Of a stretch of DNA of 33,463 bases, positions 27,447 to 33,463 are shown one piece after another. A model generated the notes under the pieces. It worked only from the letters and a program-made list of their open reading frames with translations, did no database searches and was not told where the DNA came from. The translations under genes were made by a program, and so were the position numbers. Each line of letters opens with the position of its first letter. Within the stretch, counting starts at the first letter, position 1. Source of the DNA: Ectothiorhodospiraceae bacterium (lineage in GTDB: Bacteria; Pseudomonadota; Gammaproteobacteria; SZUA-152); the NCBI GenBank assembly GCA_002401775.2, contig NVUB02000035.1, positions 1-33,463 on the forward strand, given 5' to 3'.

Positions 27447-27934
27447 GCTTTATGGTGTGCGGAAGTTGGTGTGGTGATGCTCGTACAGTGTAGGTTGCTG
27501 TTAGGGTTTGATAAATGTGGGTGATGTCAAATGTTCAATCGTAAAGAGTGACTAAAGGAAAGTCAGCATTTCCAACATTAAAACGGTGGCGATAAAACTT
27601 TTTCAACGTATTGGATGAGAATGGCGATTAGTTAAGCAAAAAAACTACTCCATACGCCTTGCTAAAGTCTACTGGGTGGCCCCCACCAACACTGCCCGTA
27701 CAAATACTAGATTCAAGACCATATCGTTATGGACGATGAATAGAATGAGCTCTAAGCGTTGGAAGATCCCCGCTTTATCCATCTGGCCGTCATTACCTTG
27801 TTTTTCATTTTCAGGCTTTGCTACATAGGTTTGCCTTGGGCAGGTATACTGCACCGGGTAACGTTGTTTGCGCTCTGAGCAAAGCGCCTTGTGTTGGTCG
27901 CGTTTAGACTGAAATCCGGAGTAATATACTGATT
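27447..27934. other. Intergenic region before the cytochrome c biogenesis operon
   Basis: About 490 bp with no supported gene. A possible sigma-70-like pair, TTGTTT and TACATA with an 18-nt spacer near 27798-27827, could drive the ResB-like operon; this is tentative. A short plus-strand stretch near 27757-27880 would encode a hydrophobic peptide (HLAVITLFFIFRLCYIGLPW) after a TTG, which may be a remnant. The 61-aa minus-strand frame there is not convincing. Confidence 0.35.
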
Positions 27935-29020
27935 ATGATGTTGTGGTTGCGCCGCCTGGCGTCGTTAAAATTTACATTGGTAGGAATGCTGTTGTTGGCG
28001 GGTGCTGCCATGATGAGCTATGGCAATCCTGTCGATGTGTCGGAATGGGTGCTGGTGGTGCCTCTGGCGTTGTTGGGTTTAAATTTGGCGGCCGCGATTA
28101 TTACCAACCCCCGTATCAATCGTCAGTCGGGCTTGTTGGTGTTTCATGTCTGCCTGTTGAGTACGGTATTGATGGCCGGGGTGGGGCGATTGACTCACCT
28201 GGACGCACATATTGAAATTGCCAAAGATGAGGTATTCCATAAAGACTCGTTATTGGAAATAAATCAAGGCCCTTGGCATCGCGGTAACCTTGAAAAAGTC
28301 GCGTTTACCCAGGGGGGCTTTACGGTTGATTATGAGGCGGGTCTTAAGCGAGGCTTGACTCACAGCGCCGTGTTTTTGCCGGTTCCTGGCGGCGGTGTGG
28401 TAGAGCAGGATATCGGTGATGATCGTCCTCTAATACTGGAACGTTATCGGTTTTATACCACGCACAATAAAGGATTTGCCCCGGTGCTCACGTGGTTGCC
28501 TAAAAATGGCCAACCGATTACCGGGCGTATTAATATGCCTTCTTACCCATTGTATGACTATAAGCAGGACAACCACTGGACGCCGCCCGGCACTGAGGAA
28601 AAAATCAAATTCTGGCTACAACTGGATACGGGCTTAACCCTGGACGAGTCCTGGGTGCTGGATGGTCGGAACTCCACGGGTGTATTAGTAGTCTCAACAG
28701 GCGATAAGCGCGAAGAATTGAAGCCGGGTGACGAAGTTCAACTGGCGGAGGGACGTTTACGCTATGAGGCAATGACGACCTGGATGGGGTATCGTGTATT
28801 TTATGACCCAACCCTACAATGGTTGTTTTGGATCACAATTATCGGAGTGATAGGTTTGTCGCATTTTTTCTGGACCAGAATAAGTCTTAAGGACTGGCAG
28901 GGTGAGCCTGAAATAGACACGGAAGATGCTCGTGCCAATATCGCCAATAACGCCATAAATGTTGGCGTAGCTGATACCTCAAAAATGGAGCGTAAAAGCC
29001 AGAAAGGCAGTCCATCATGA
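27935..29020 (+). CDS. resB: ResB-like cytochrome c biogenesis protein
   Basis: 361 aa. Three transmembrane segments lie near the N-terminus (LKFTLVGMLLLAGAAMMSYG; WVLVVPLALLGLNLAAAII; LLVFHVCLLSTVLMAGVG). A large periplasmic beta-rich domain (about 90-290) follows, then one C-terminal helix (WLFWITIIGVIGLSHFFW). This is the ResB topology of System II c-type cytochrome assembly, in which ResB and CcsA together deliver haem to CXXCH apocytochromes. The His after the second N-terminal helix group (LLVFHVC) is a plausible haem ligand. The start ATG 27935 has only a distant GGAG; ATG 27938 is equivalent. Its stop overlaps the start of the CcsA-like gene by 4 bp (ATGA), so the two are translationally coupled. 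The symbol reflects family, not proven orthology. Confidence 0.82.
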   Translation: MMLWLRRLASLKFTLVGMLLLAGAAMMSYGNPVDVSEWVLVVPLALLGLNLAAAIITNPRINRQSGLLVFHVCLLSTVLMAGVGRLTHLDAHIEIAKDEVFHKDSLLEINQGPWHRGNLEKVAFTQGGFTVDYEAGLKRGLTHSAVFLPVPGGGVVEQDIGDDRPLILERYRFYTTHNKGFAPVLTWLPKNGQPITGRINMPSYPLYDYKQDNHWTPPGTEEKIKFWLQLDTGLTLDESWVLDGRNSTGVLVVSTGDKREELKPGDEVQLAEGRLRYEAMTTWMGYRVFYDPTLQWLFWITIIGVIGLSHFFWTRISLKDWQGEPEIDTEDARANIANNAINVGVADTSKMERKSQKGSPS

Positions 29021-29865
29021 CGGGAATGGTAGCAGAAGAACCGTGGTTGTGGGCGGGGTTGACGGCGTATTTAGCGGCAACCTTGATTGCCATGTGGGGT
29101 GTGTCACCTCGCTCCATTAATAGCCCTCTGGCGATCAATAAAGACCATGAGAAGCTGGTATTGGGTTTTATCGTATTGGGCGTATTGCTCTTGTCTGCCG
29201 CCATAGTTGCTCGCTGGATTCGTATTGGCCATGGTCCATGGATTAGCCTGTTTGAACTGTTAATGAGTCAAATGTGGAGTCTGGGACTGATATTTTCTGC
29301 CCTGTATTGGCGCTTACCGGGCTTGCGCCCCAGTGCAGTGATCGTTTTGCCGGTCATGTGGATACTGGGTAGTTGGGTGCTGACGTTGGAACCCGACATC
29401 AGTCACTTTCCGGCCACTTATTACAATGTCTGGAAATGGATGCACGTAGGGGTTGGTAAGATGTTCCTTGCGTTGTTGTTGGCTGGTGTGGGCCTGGGCG
29501 GTGTAATGATTTTACGGACTACCGAGAGAGGTAGAATCTGGTTCCGCGCTATGCCCATTGATGCCGTGATTGATAAGTTGGCCTGGCGATTGATGATGCT
29601 GGCGCTGGTTTTCGATAGCCTTATGCTCATCGCGGGCGCTGTTTGGGCACAGGATGCCTGGGGACGTTATTGGCAATGGGACTCACTGGAAACATCAGCA
29701 TTTTTGACTTGGATTTTCCTCGCCATTGGTCTGCATGTACGCCTCAGCTACCGAGTTAAGCCCTGGGTCAGTGGTGCTATTATTATTGGCATTTTTATTA
29801 TGGCGTTTAGCACTTATTTTGGTACGCCTTATATCAGCGCCTCCGCACACAAGGGGGTGGTGTGA
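29017..29865 (+). CDS. ccsA: CcsA-like haem-handling protein (WWD domain)
   Basis: 282 aa, about eight transmembrane helices. The haem-handling WWD signature is WGRYWQWD at residues 215-222, followed by SLETSAFLTW. Candidate axial haem His residues are H143 (KWMHVGVGK) and H278 near the C-terminus (ISASAHKG), placed as in the P-His pair of CcsA/CcsB-type System II proteins. It presents haem in the periplasm for attachment to apocytochromes, together with ResB. The 4-bp overlap with the ResB-like gene and 1-bp overlap with the next gene indicate a single operon. A ccmC homologue lies 3 kb downstream, so two WWD proteins of different systems sit close together. Confidence 0.87.
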   Translation: MTGMVAEEPWLWAGLTAYLAATLIAMWGVSPRSINSPLAINKDHEKLVLGFIVLGVLLLSAAIVARWIRIGHGPWISLFELLMSQMWSLGLIFSALYWRLPGLRPSAVIVLPVMWILGSWVLTLEPDISHFPATYYNVWKWMHVGVGKMFLALLLAGVGLGGVMILRTTERGRIWFRAMPIDAVIDKLAWRLMMLALVFDSLMLIAGAVWAQDAWGRYWQWDSLETSAFLTWIFLAIGLHVRLSYRVKPWVSGAIIIGIFIMAFSTYFGTPYISASAHKGVV

Positions 29866-30584
29866 TGGTACAGGTAAATATTCGCCAAGAGTTTGAATCG
29901 CTCACGGTCATTTTTGCGGTGGCGATGGTCATTGCCATCGCCAGCCTGGTGACATCCTTGCCTGCCTGGGAGGGAAAGGCTGCCATACCCAATATAGCCG
30001 GGGGAGCTGTACAGGGATATTCTAAACCCTCGCATTTGAGAAAACCGCCCAGTGGTAAGTCTTCACTTACCCCGGAACAAGGTGCCCAGCAAGCCTTTCG
30101 TGACGCCTTTCAAGAACCCCAGTCCGATGCCGAGCGGCAGGTGATGGACCGTTTCCAGCAGTCGGTCGCGTTATTGCATGCCAAGCGTTATCACTACGCC
30201 ATTACCGCCCTAGATTCGGTGCTCACTATGTCACCGGATATGCCAGAAGCCTACGTTAATATGGGTTATGCGTTTTTGGGGCTTGAAGAATTTGGCCCTG
30301 CGCGCGGTTCTTTTGAAAAAGCGATAGACCTGAATATGAACCAAGTGAATGCTTACTACGGTTTAGCGGTCGCATTTGAAGGGCAGGGGCAATTTGAAGC
30401 CGCTCTGGGAGCGATGCGTAGTTATATTCATCTGTCCAAGCCCGATAACGCCCATCTCGCTAAAGCGAGGTCAGCTTTGTGGGAATGGGAGGCGCAATTA
30501 GGGCGGATAAAAGGGGTTGCCGTTGCGCCAGAAGGGACACCTGTAGCAGAAATGCCAAAACCATCGTGGTCTAAGAAGCACTGA
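29865..30584 (+). CDS. Membrane-anchored TPR protein
   Basis: 239 aa. One N-terminal transmembrane helix (LTVIFAVAMVIAIASLVTSL, about 13-33) is followed by a periplasmic region with tetratricopeptide repeats at about residues 98-190 (ALDSVLTMSPDMPEAYVNMG; FEKAIDLNMNQVNAYYGLA; GQGQFEAALGAMRSYI). TPR proteins of this type (compare NrfG and the C-terminal part of CcmI) hold the apocytochrome for haem ligation. The ATG at 29865 overlaps the ccsA-like stop by one base (TGATG) with GGGGG upstream; a GTG at 29862 would add one residue. The position between CcsA-like and TlpA-like genes supports an apocytochrome-chaperone role. The family is not more precisely recognised. Confidence 0.8.
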   Translation: MVQVNIRQEFESLTVIFAVAMVIAIASLVTSLPAWEGKAAIPNIAGGAVQGYSKPSHLRKPPSGKSSLTPEQGAQQAFRDAFQEPQSDAERQVMDRFQQSVALLHAKRYHYAITALDSVLTMSPDMPEAYVNMGYAFLGLEEFGPARGSFEKAIDLNMNQVNAYYGLAVAFEGQGQFEAALGAMRSYIHLSKPDNAHLAKARSALWEWEAQLGRIKGVAVAPEGTPVAEMPKPSWSKKH

Positions 30585-30592
30585 GGCTTGTC

Positions 30593-31174
30593 GTGAATTT
30601 TCGTTCTGGTGCTTACTTTGGGGGTCATTTATTGGCGGTAGCACTAATATGCCTCTCGCTGGGTGGCTGTGAAGAACCCGTACGGACGTTGAAGGTCAAT
30701 ATAGGCGACACTCTGCCGCCGCTACCTGTTCAGGATTTAAGCGGTAATTCAATAAGTCTCAAACCCAGCCCGGATAAACTATTAATGATCAATGTCTGGG
30801 CTACCTGGTGTGGTCCTTGTCGACACGAAATGCCCAGTTTGCAGAGGCTCGTGAATAAATTGGGTGAAGAGCGGCTCGAACTGATCGGGCTTTCCGTGGA
30901 TACGGATGCGCACGTAGTGCGGGAATATCTCATTGAAAATAAAATTAATTTTCTCAGTTACCAGGATCGCGACATGAGCGAGGTGATTGGCGTACTGGGA
31001 GTGCGAGTGTTTCCTTCCACCTTTTTTGTCCGGCCCGACGGGACGTTGGTAAAGGTTATTGAGGGATGGCGGAACTGGGAAACACCAGAAATATTGGAAG
31101 GCATTCGCGAGTTGTTACCCAGACTTGATTCAACGCAAGCGCACAACCAGACTCTCAGCCAGACTCTTGGCTAG
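30593..31174 (+). CDS. TlpA/ResA-like thioredoxin-fold lipoprotein
   Basis: 193 aa. GTG start at 30593 with GAGG about 8 nt upstream and only 8 nt after the TPR gene. The signal ends LSLGGC, a lipobox with Cys26. The thioredoxin-like domain has the redox motif WCGPC (72-76) within NVWATWCGPCRHEMPSL, and a cis-Pro (VRVFPSTFFV, P141). Such membrane-tethered thiol-disulfide oxidoreductases reduce the CXXCH cysteines of apocytochrome before haem attachment. It completes a four-gene set (ResB-like, CcsA-like, TPR, TlpA) that could serve the multihaem cytochromes. The target is inferred from context. Confidence 0.85.
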   Translation: MNFRSGAYFGGHLLAVALICLSLGGCEEPVRTLKVNIGDTLPPLPVQDLSGNSISLKPSPDKLLMINVWATWCGPCRHEMPSLQRLVNKLGEERLELIGLSVDTDAHVVREYLIENKINFLSYQDRDMSEVIGVLGVRVFPSTFFVRPDGTLVKVIEGWRNWETPEILEGIRELLPRLDSTQAHNQTLSQTLG

Positions 31175-31513
31175 GTATCCCATTCAGGCTCCAACCAGGA
31201 GCGGGCAGATTTGTGGTTATTAATGGTTAAGAGTCATCGGTTATTAGCAGGTACTGGACAATATCTGCTCAGTTTTCAGGTATTTACGGGGCGGGGTCAG
31301 ATAATTAGCATGATTCCCCAGTGGAGCTTCTGTCCCCATGAATGGTACACTGGGCGGCTCTCGTCATAACAACGCCGTGGTAGCTATTAAAGCGACCTTG
31401 CCTATGGCAGGTGATAGCCAGGCAATAGCTTTAAGCAATAACCTAATAAACTAAAATAAAGACGAATGAGCGTATGTATACCGGAGAGGTCTTGAAAGGG
31501 GTGTGTTGGTTCG
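31175..31513. other. Intergenic region between TlpA-like gene and ccmA
   Basis: About 340 bp with no gene. It contains an imperfect hairpin near 31399-31429 (TTGCC...GGCAA with an inner TGGC/GCCA), which has no T-run. It should hold the ccmA promoter, but I could not assign one. The gap separates two gene sets of cytochrome c assembly, so they are probably separate transcription units. Confidence 0.4.
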
Positions 31514-32158
31514 ATGTTGGAAGTCCGTGATCTCGAATGTGTGCGAGGCGATCATCGCCTGTTCACAGACCTGAATTTTCAACTGCAAGGCGGGGAACTC
31601 CTGCGCCTACGAGGGTCAAACGGGAGTGGTAAGACAAGTTTACTGCGTACGTTGTGCGGCCTGTTGGAACCTGCTGAGGGCAACGTATTTTGGAACGGTG
31701 AGAATATCCGTGCCCAGCGTGACGAATTTAATGCCGAGCTTTTGTATTTAGGGCACCACAACGGCATCAAGTCTGAGTTGACCGGTTTTGAAAATCTGAG
31801 CATAAGCAATACCTTAAGAGGCGAAACGCCGTCCGAAGATCAAATTTATAATGCCCTGGGGCAAATAGGTTTGGCAGGACGGGAAGACTTACCGACTCAG
31901 GTGTTATCTCAGGGGCAAAAACGCCGTGTCGCTCTGGCGCGATTACTGCTAAGTGATGCAGCACTGTGGGTGCTTGATGAGCCGTTTACGGCGTTGGACG
32001 TTGGTGCGGTAGCGTTGCTGGCTTCCCTTATTGAGGGACATCTACAGAAAGGCCATATGGTGGTGTATACCACGCACCAGGAAGTGGAAATGCGCGCCGG
32101 TGCTTGCCGTGAAGTCGATCTTGATCTACTAATGCAAGACCGAGCAGAGCAGAAGTGA
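31514..32158 (+). CDS. ccmA: Haem exporter ATP-binding protein CcmA
   Basis: 214 aa ABC ATPase. Walker A GSNGSGKT (34-41), the CcmA-typical LGHHNGIKSELT (about 79-90), signature LSQGQKRR (131-138), Walker B LWVLDEP (151-157) and H-loop TTHQ (His178). Short length and no extra domains match CcmA of System I cytochrome c maturation, which pairs with CcmB and acts with CcmC, CcmD and CcmE to release holo-CcmE. The start ATG at 31514 has only a distant GGGG. The stop is 13 nt before the ccmB ATG, so they form one operon. Confidence 0.93.
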   Translation: MLEVRDLECVRGDHRLFTDLNFQLQGGELLRLRGSNGSGKTSLLRTLCGLLEPAEGNVFWNGENIRAQRDEFNAELLYLGHHNGIKSELTGFENLSISNTLRGETPSEDQIYNALGQIGLAGREDLPTQVLSQGQKRRVALARLLLSDAALWVLDEPFTALDVGAVALLASLIEGHLQKGHMVVYTTHQEVEMRAGACREVDLDLLMQDRAEQK

Positions 32159-32171
32159 TGAGGTGGGTGAA

Positions 32172-32855
32172 ATGACACAACCCAGCCTGTTTGCTGCTTG
32201 GCGAGCCATGGTGATGCGCGACCTTACCCTGGCAATGCGACGTCGTGCCGATGTGCTGACCACGGTGTTTTTTTTCATCATTGTGGTTAGCCTGTTTCCA
32301 CTGGGCGTAAGCCCGGAGATGGCAGTATTACGTGAAATAGCCCCCGGCGTGATTTGGGTGGCGGCGTTACTGGCGTCAATGCTGTCGCTAGGGCGATTGT
32401 TTGCCGATGATTTTCAGGACGGCACCCTGGAGCAGATGTTGTTATTGCCTCAGCCCCTGTCAGTGTTGGTGCTAGGCAAAGTGCTTGCGCATTGGCTGGT
32501 GTCAGGGGTGCCTCTGGTACTGTTGTCGCCGCTATTAGGTATGCAGCTGGGACTGGATGTTGATGCCATTTTATTGTTGATGCTGACCCTGTTGTTAGGT
32601 ACACCGGTGTTGAGCCTGATAGGCTCCGTCGGCGCGGCACTGACGTTGGGAGTACGAGGCGGTGGGGTGCTGGTTTCCCTGCTAGTGCTGCCGTTGTATA
32701 TTCCCGTGCTGATTTTTGGCACAGGTGCAGTGGATGCCGCGATTTCGGGGATGGACTATGATGGTCACCTGTCTTTATTGGGCGCTTTTTTAATGTTGGC
32801 GGCCTTATCGACGCCATTGGCCACTGCCGCTGCTTTACGTATAAGTGCGGAATAA
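32172..32855 (+). CDS. ccmB: Haem exporter membrane protein CcmB
   Basis: 227 aa with about six transmembrane helices. The hallmark sequence SLGRLFADDFQDGTLEQM followed by LLLPQPL lies at about residues 73-97 and is characteristic of CcmB. The ATG at 32172 is preferred because AGGTGG lies 5 nt upstream; a GTG at 32163 would add three residues. It forms the membrane part of the CcmAB transporter in System I. No clear terminator follows. The next 200 bp contain a degenerate repeat array leading to ccmC. Confidence 0.93.
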   Translation: MTQPSLFAAWRAMVMRDLTLAMRRRADVLTTVFFFIIVVSLFPLGVSPEMAVLREIAPGVIWVAALLASMLSLGRLFADDFQDGTLEQMLLLPQPLSVLVLGKVLAHWLVSGVPLVLLSPLLGMQLGLDVDAILLLMLTLLLGTPVLSLIGSVGAALTLGVRGGGVLVSLLVLPLYIPVLIFGTGAVDAAISGMDYDGHLSLLGAFLMLAALSTPLATAAALRISAE

Positions 32856-32951
32856 CGAGCAGAATATGAAAGGATGCTGTTAAAATGAATGTCCTAAATA
32901 TAAGCGTAGATTAATATTGAGTTGTATTGAATTGTAGTGGTACTTGGTAAC

Positions 32952-33082
32952 AGTGGCTTGTTGCAGTGGTTTGTTACAGCAGTTTGTAATGACGGATTGT
33001 AACGACGGATTGTAGCAACTGATATGTAGCGCTGGTTTTTAACGATGGTTTTTAGCGATGGTTTTTAAGTAATGGCTTCTAA
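32952..33082 (+). repeat. Degenerate 13-bp tandem repeat array upstream of ccmC
   Basis: Ten consecutive units of 13 bp (one of 14), for example AGTGGTTTGTTAC, GACGGATTGTAAC, GATGGTTTTTAGC and GATGGTTTTTAAG. Consensus is about GATGGTTTTTAGC, with more degraded copies further upstream to about 32911. The last unit (TAATGGCTTCTAA) contains the ccmC start codon, so the array extends over the translation start. Periodicity is not a multiple of three helix turns and no known regulator fits. Confidence 0.75.
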
Positions 33083-33463
33083 AATAAGCACCGCGTGGTA
33101 CCACTATTCCTCGCCAAAGAATTTTTATCCGTTGGCCGGACATTTGATCCCGTGGTTTTGGGCCGTGGCGATTGTGCTATTAGTGGTTGGACTGTATATG
33201 AGTTTCTTCGTTGCGCCGACGGATTACAAACAAGGCGAAAGTTACCGCATCATCTTTATTCATGTGCCGGCAGCATGGATGTCGATGCTGATTTACCTGG
33301 TGATGGCCTGCTATGCCATTATTGGTATGGCCTGGAAGGTGAGGTTGGCCGATATGATGGCTAGTGCATTGGCACCCACCGGCGCGATGTTTACCTTTCT
33401 AGCCTTGTGGACTGGCGCCTTCTGGGGCAAACCCACATGGGGCACCTACTGGGTGTGGGATGC
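33072..33463 (+). CDS. ccmC: Haem-handling protein CcmC, 3'-truncated by the window
   Basis: The first 130 codons are present. MASKISTAWYHYSSPKNFYP precedes the first transmembrane helix, then FIHVPAAWMSMLIYLVMAC carries the conserved FxHVPAAW motif with a haem-ligand His. The sequence reaches the start of the WWD domain at the window edge (GAFWGKPTWGTYWVWDA). CcmC loads haem onto CcmE in System I. The ATG at 33072 has no obvious Shine-Dalgarno and sits in the last unit of the 13-bp array. The gene must continue past 33463, and ccmD/E/F are expected next. Confidence 0.93.
   Translation, partial: MASKISTAWYHYSSPKNFYPLAGHLIPWFWAVAIVLLVVGLYMSFFVAPTDYKQGESYRIIFIHVPAAWMSMLIYLVMACYAIIGMAWKVRLADMMASALAPTGAMFTFLALWTGAFWGKPTWGTYWVWD

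Noticed and set aside
27669..27854. 61-aa minus-strand frame before the biogenesis operon
   Set aside because: No motif or ribosome binding site; probably promoter-region DNA.
32952..33082. 13-bp array considered as a CRISPR array
   Set aside because: Units are contiguous and too short, with no spacers and no cas genes.
33095..33364. 89-aa plus-strand frame at the right edge
   Set aside because: It is a shadow of ccmC, whose true frame begins at 33072 and runs off the window.

Overview
The window looks like a chromosomal segment of a free-living, respiring gammaproteobacterium. The signs are Sec and lipoprotein signal peptides typical of Gram-negatives, an outer-membrane beta-barrel, CcmABC cytochrome maturation genes, a GlyGly-CTERM-like C-terminal sorting signal and REP-like palindromes. 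No RNA gene or CRISPR array was seen. Everything here is read from sequence and remembered family features; no search was run.

Layout. (1) 131-5104, plus strand: an exported 11-haem c-type cytochrome followed by an exported two-propeller YVTN/lactonase-like protein, probably co-transcribed. (2) 5094-8357, minus strand: two tandem paralogous SAM-methyltransferase-like proteins with export or lipoprotein signals, a patch of REP/MITE-like palindromes, and an isoprenylcysteine carboxyl methyltransferase (ICMT)-like membrane enzyme split by a frameshift at a (CCAC)3 tetranucleotide repeat. (3) 8948-9511, minus: a small outer-membrane beta-barrel with a GC-rich hairpin downstream. (4) 9512-10827: non-coding DNA with a 21-bp tandem duplication and a decayed ISL3-family transposase. 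(5) 10828-18992, plus: a giant exported SpvB/FG-GAP/Rhs protein whose N-terminus is frameshifted by one base, followed by a small lipoprotein, a second frameshifted copy of the Rhs C-terminal tip, and a second paralogous lipoprotein. This is a tandem duplication of a tip-plus-lipoprotein module. (6) 18993-20871: mostly gene-poor. (7) 20872-27394, plus: two large surface proteins (a lipoprotein with Ig-like or carboxypeptidase-regulatory-like repeats, and a TolB/PD40-type propeller protein with a C-terminal sorting signal), each with a good intrinsic terminator. (8) 27935-33463, plus: a cytochrome c biogenesis region. A tight System II-like operon (ResB-like, CcsA-like, TPR, TlpA lipoprotein) is followed by System I ccmA, ccmB and the start of ccmC, which runs off the window. 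A degenerate 13-bp repeat array lies between ccmB and ccmC.

How it fits together. The two ends of the window share a theme: a large multihaem cytochrome at the left, and haem-attachment machinery of two different types at the right. The centre is accessory DNA. The most interesting part is the Rhs locus, where the giant exported protein ends in a glycine-zipper tail plus a roughly 90-residue tip. The duplicated tip/lipoprotein pair resembles the effector-tip and partner (immunity) cassettes of Rhs polymorphic toxins, but with a Sec-exported protein and an unrecognised lipoprotein partner family.
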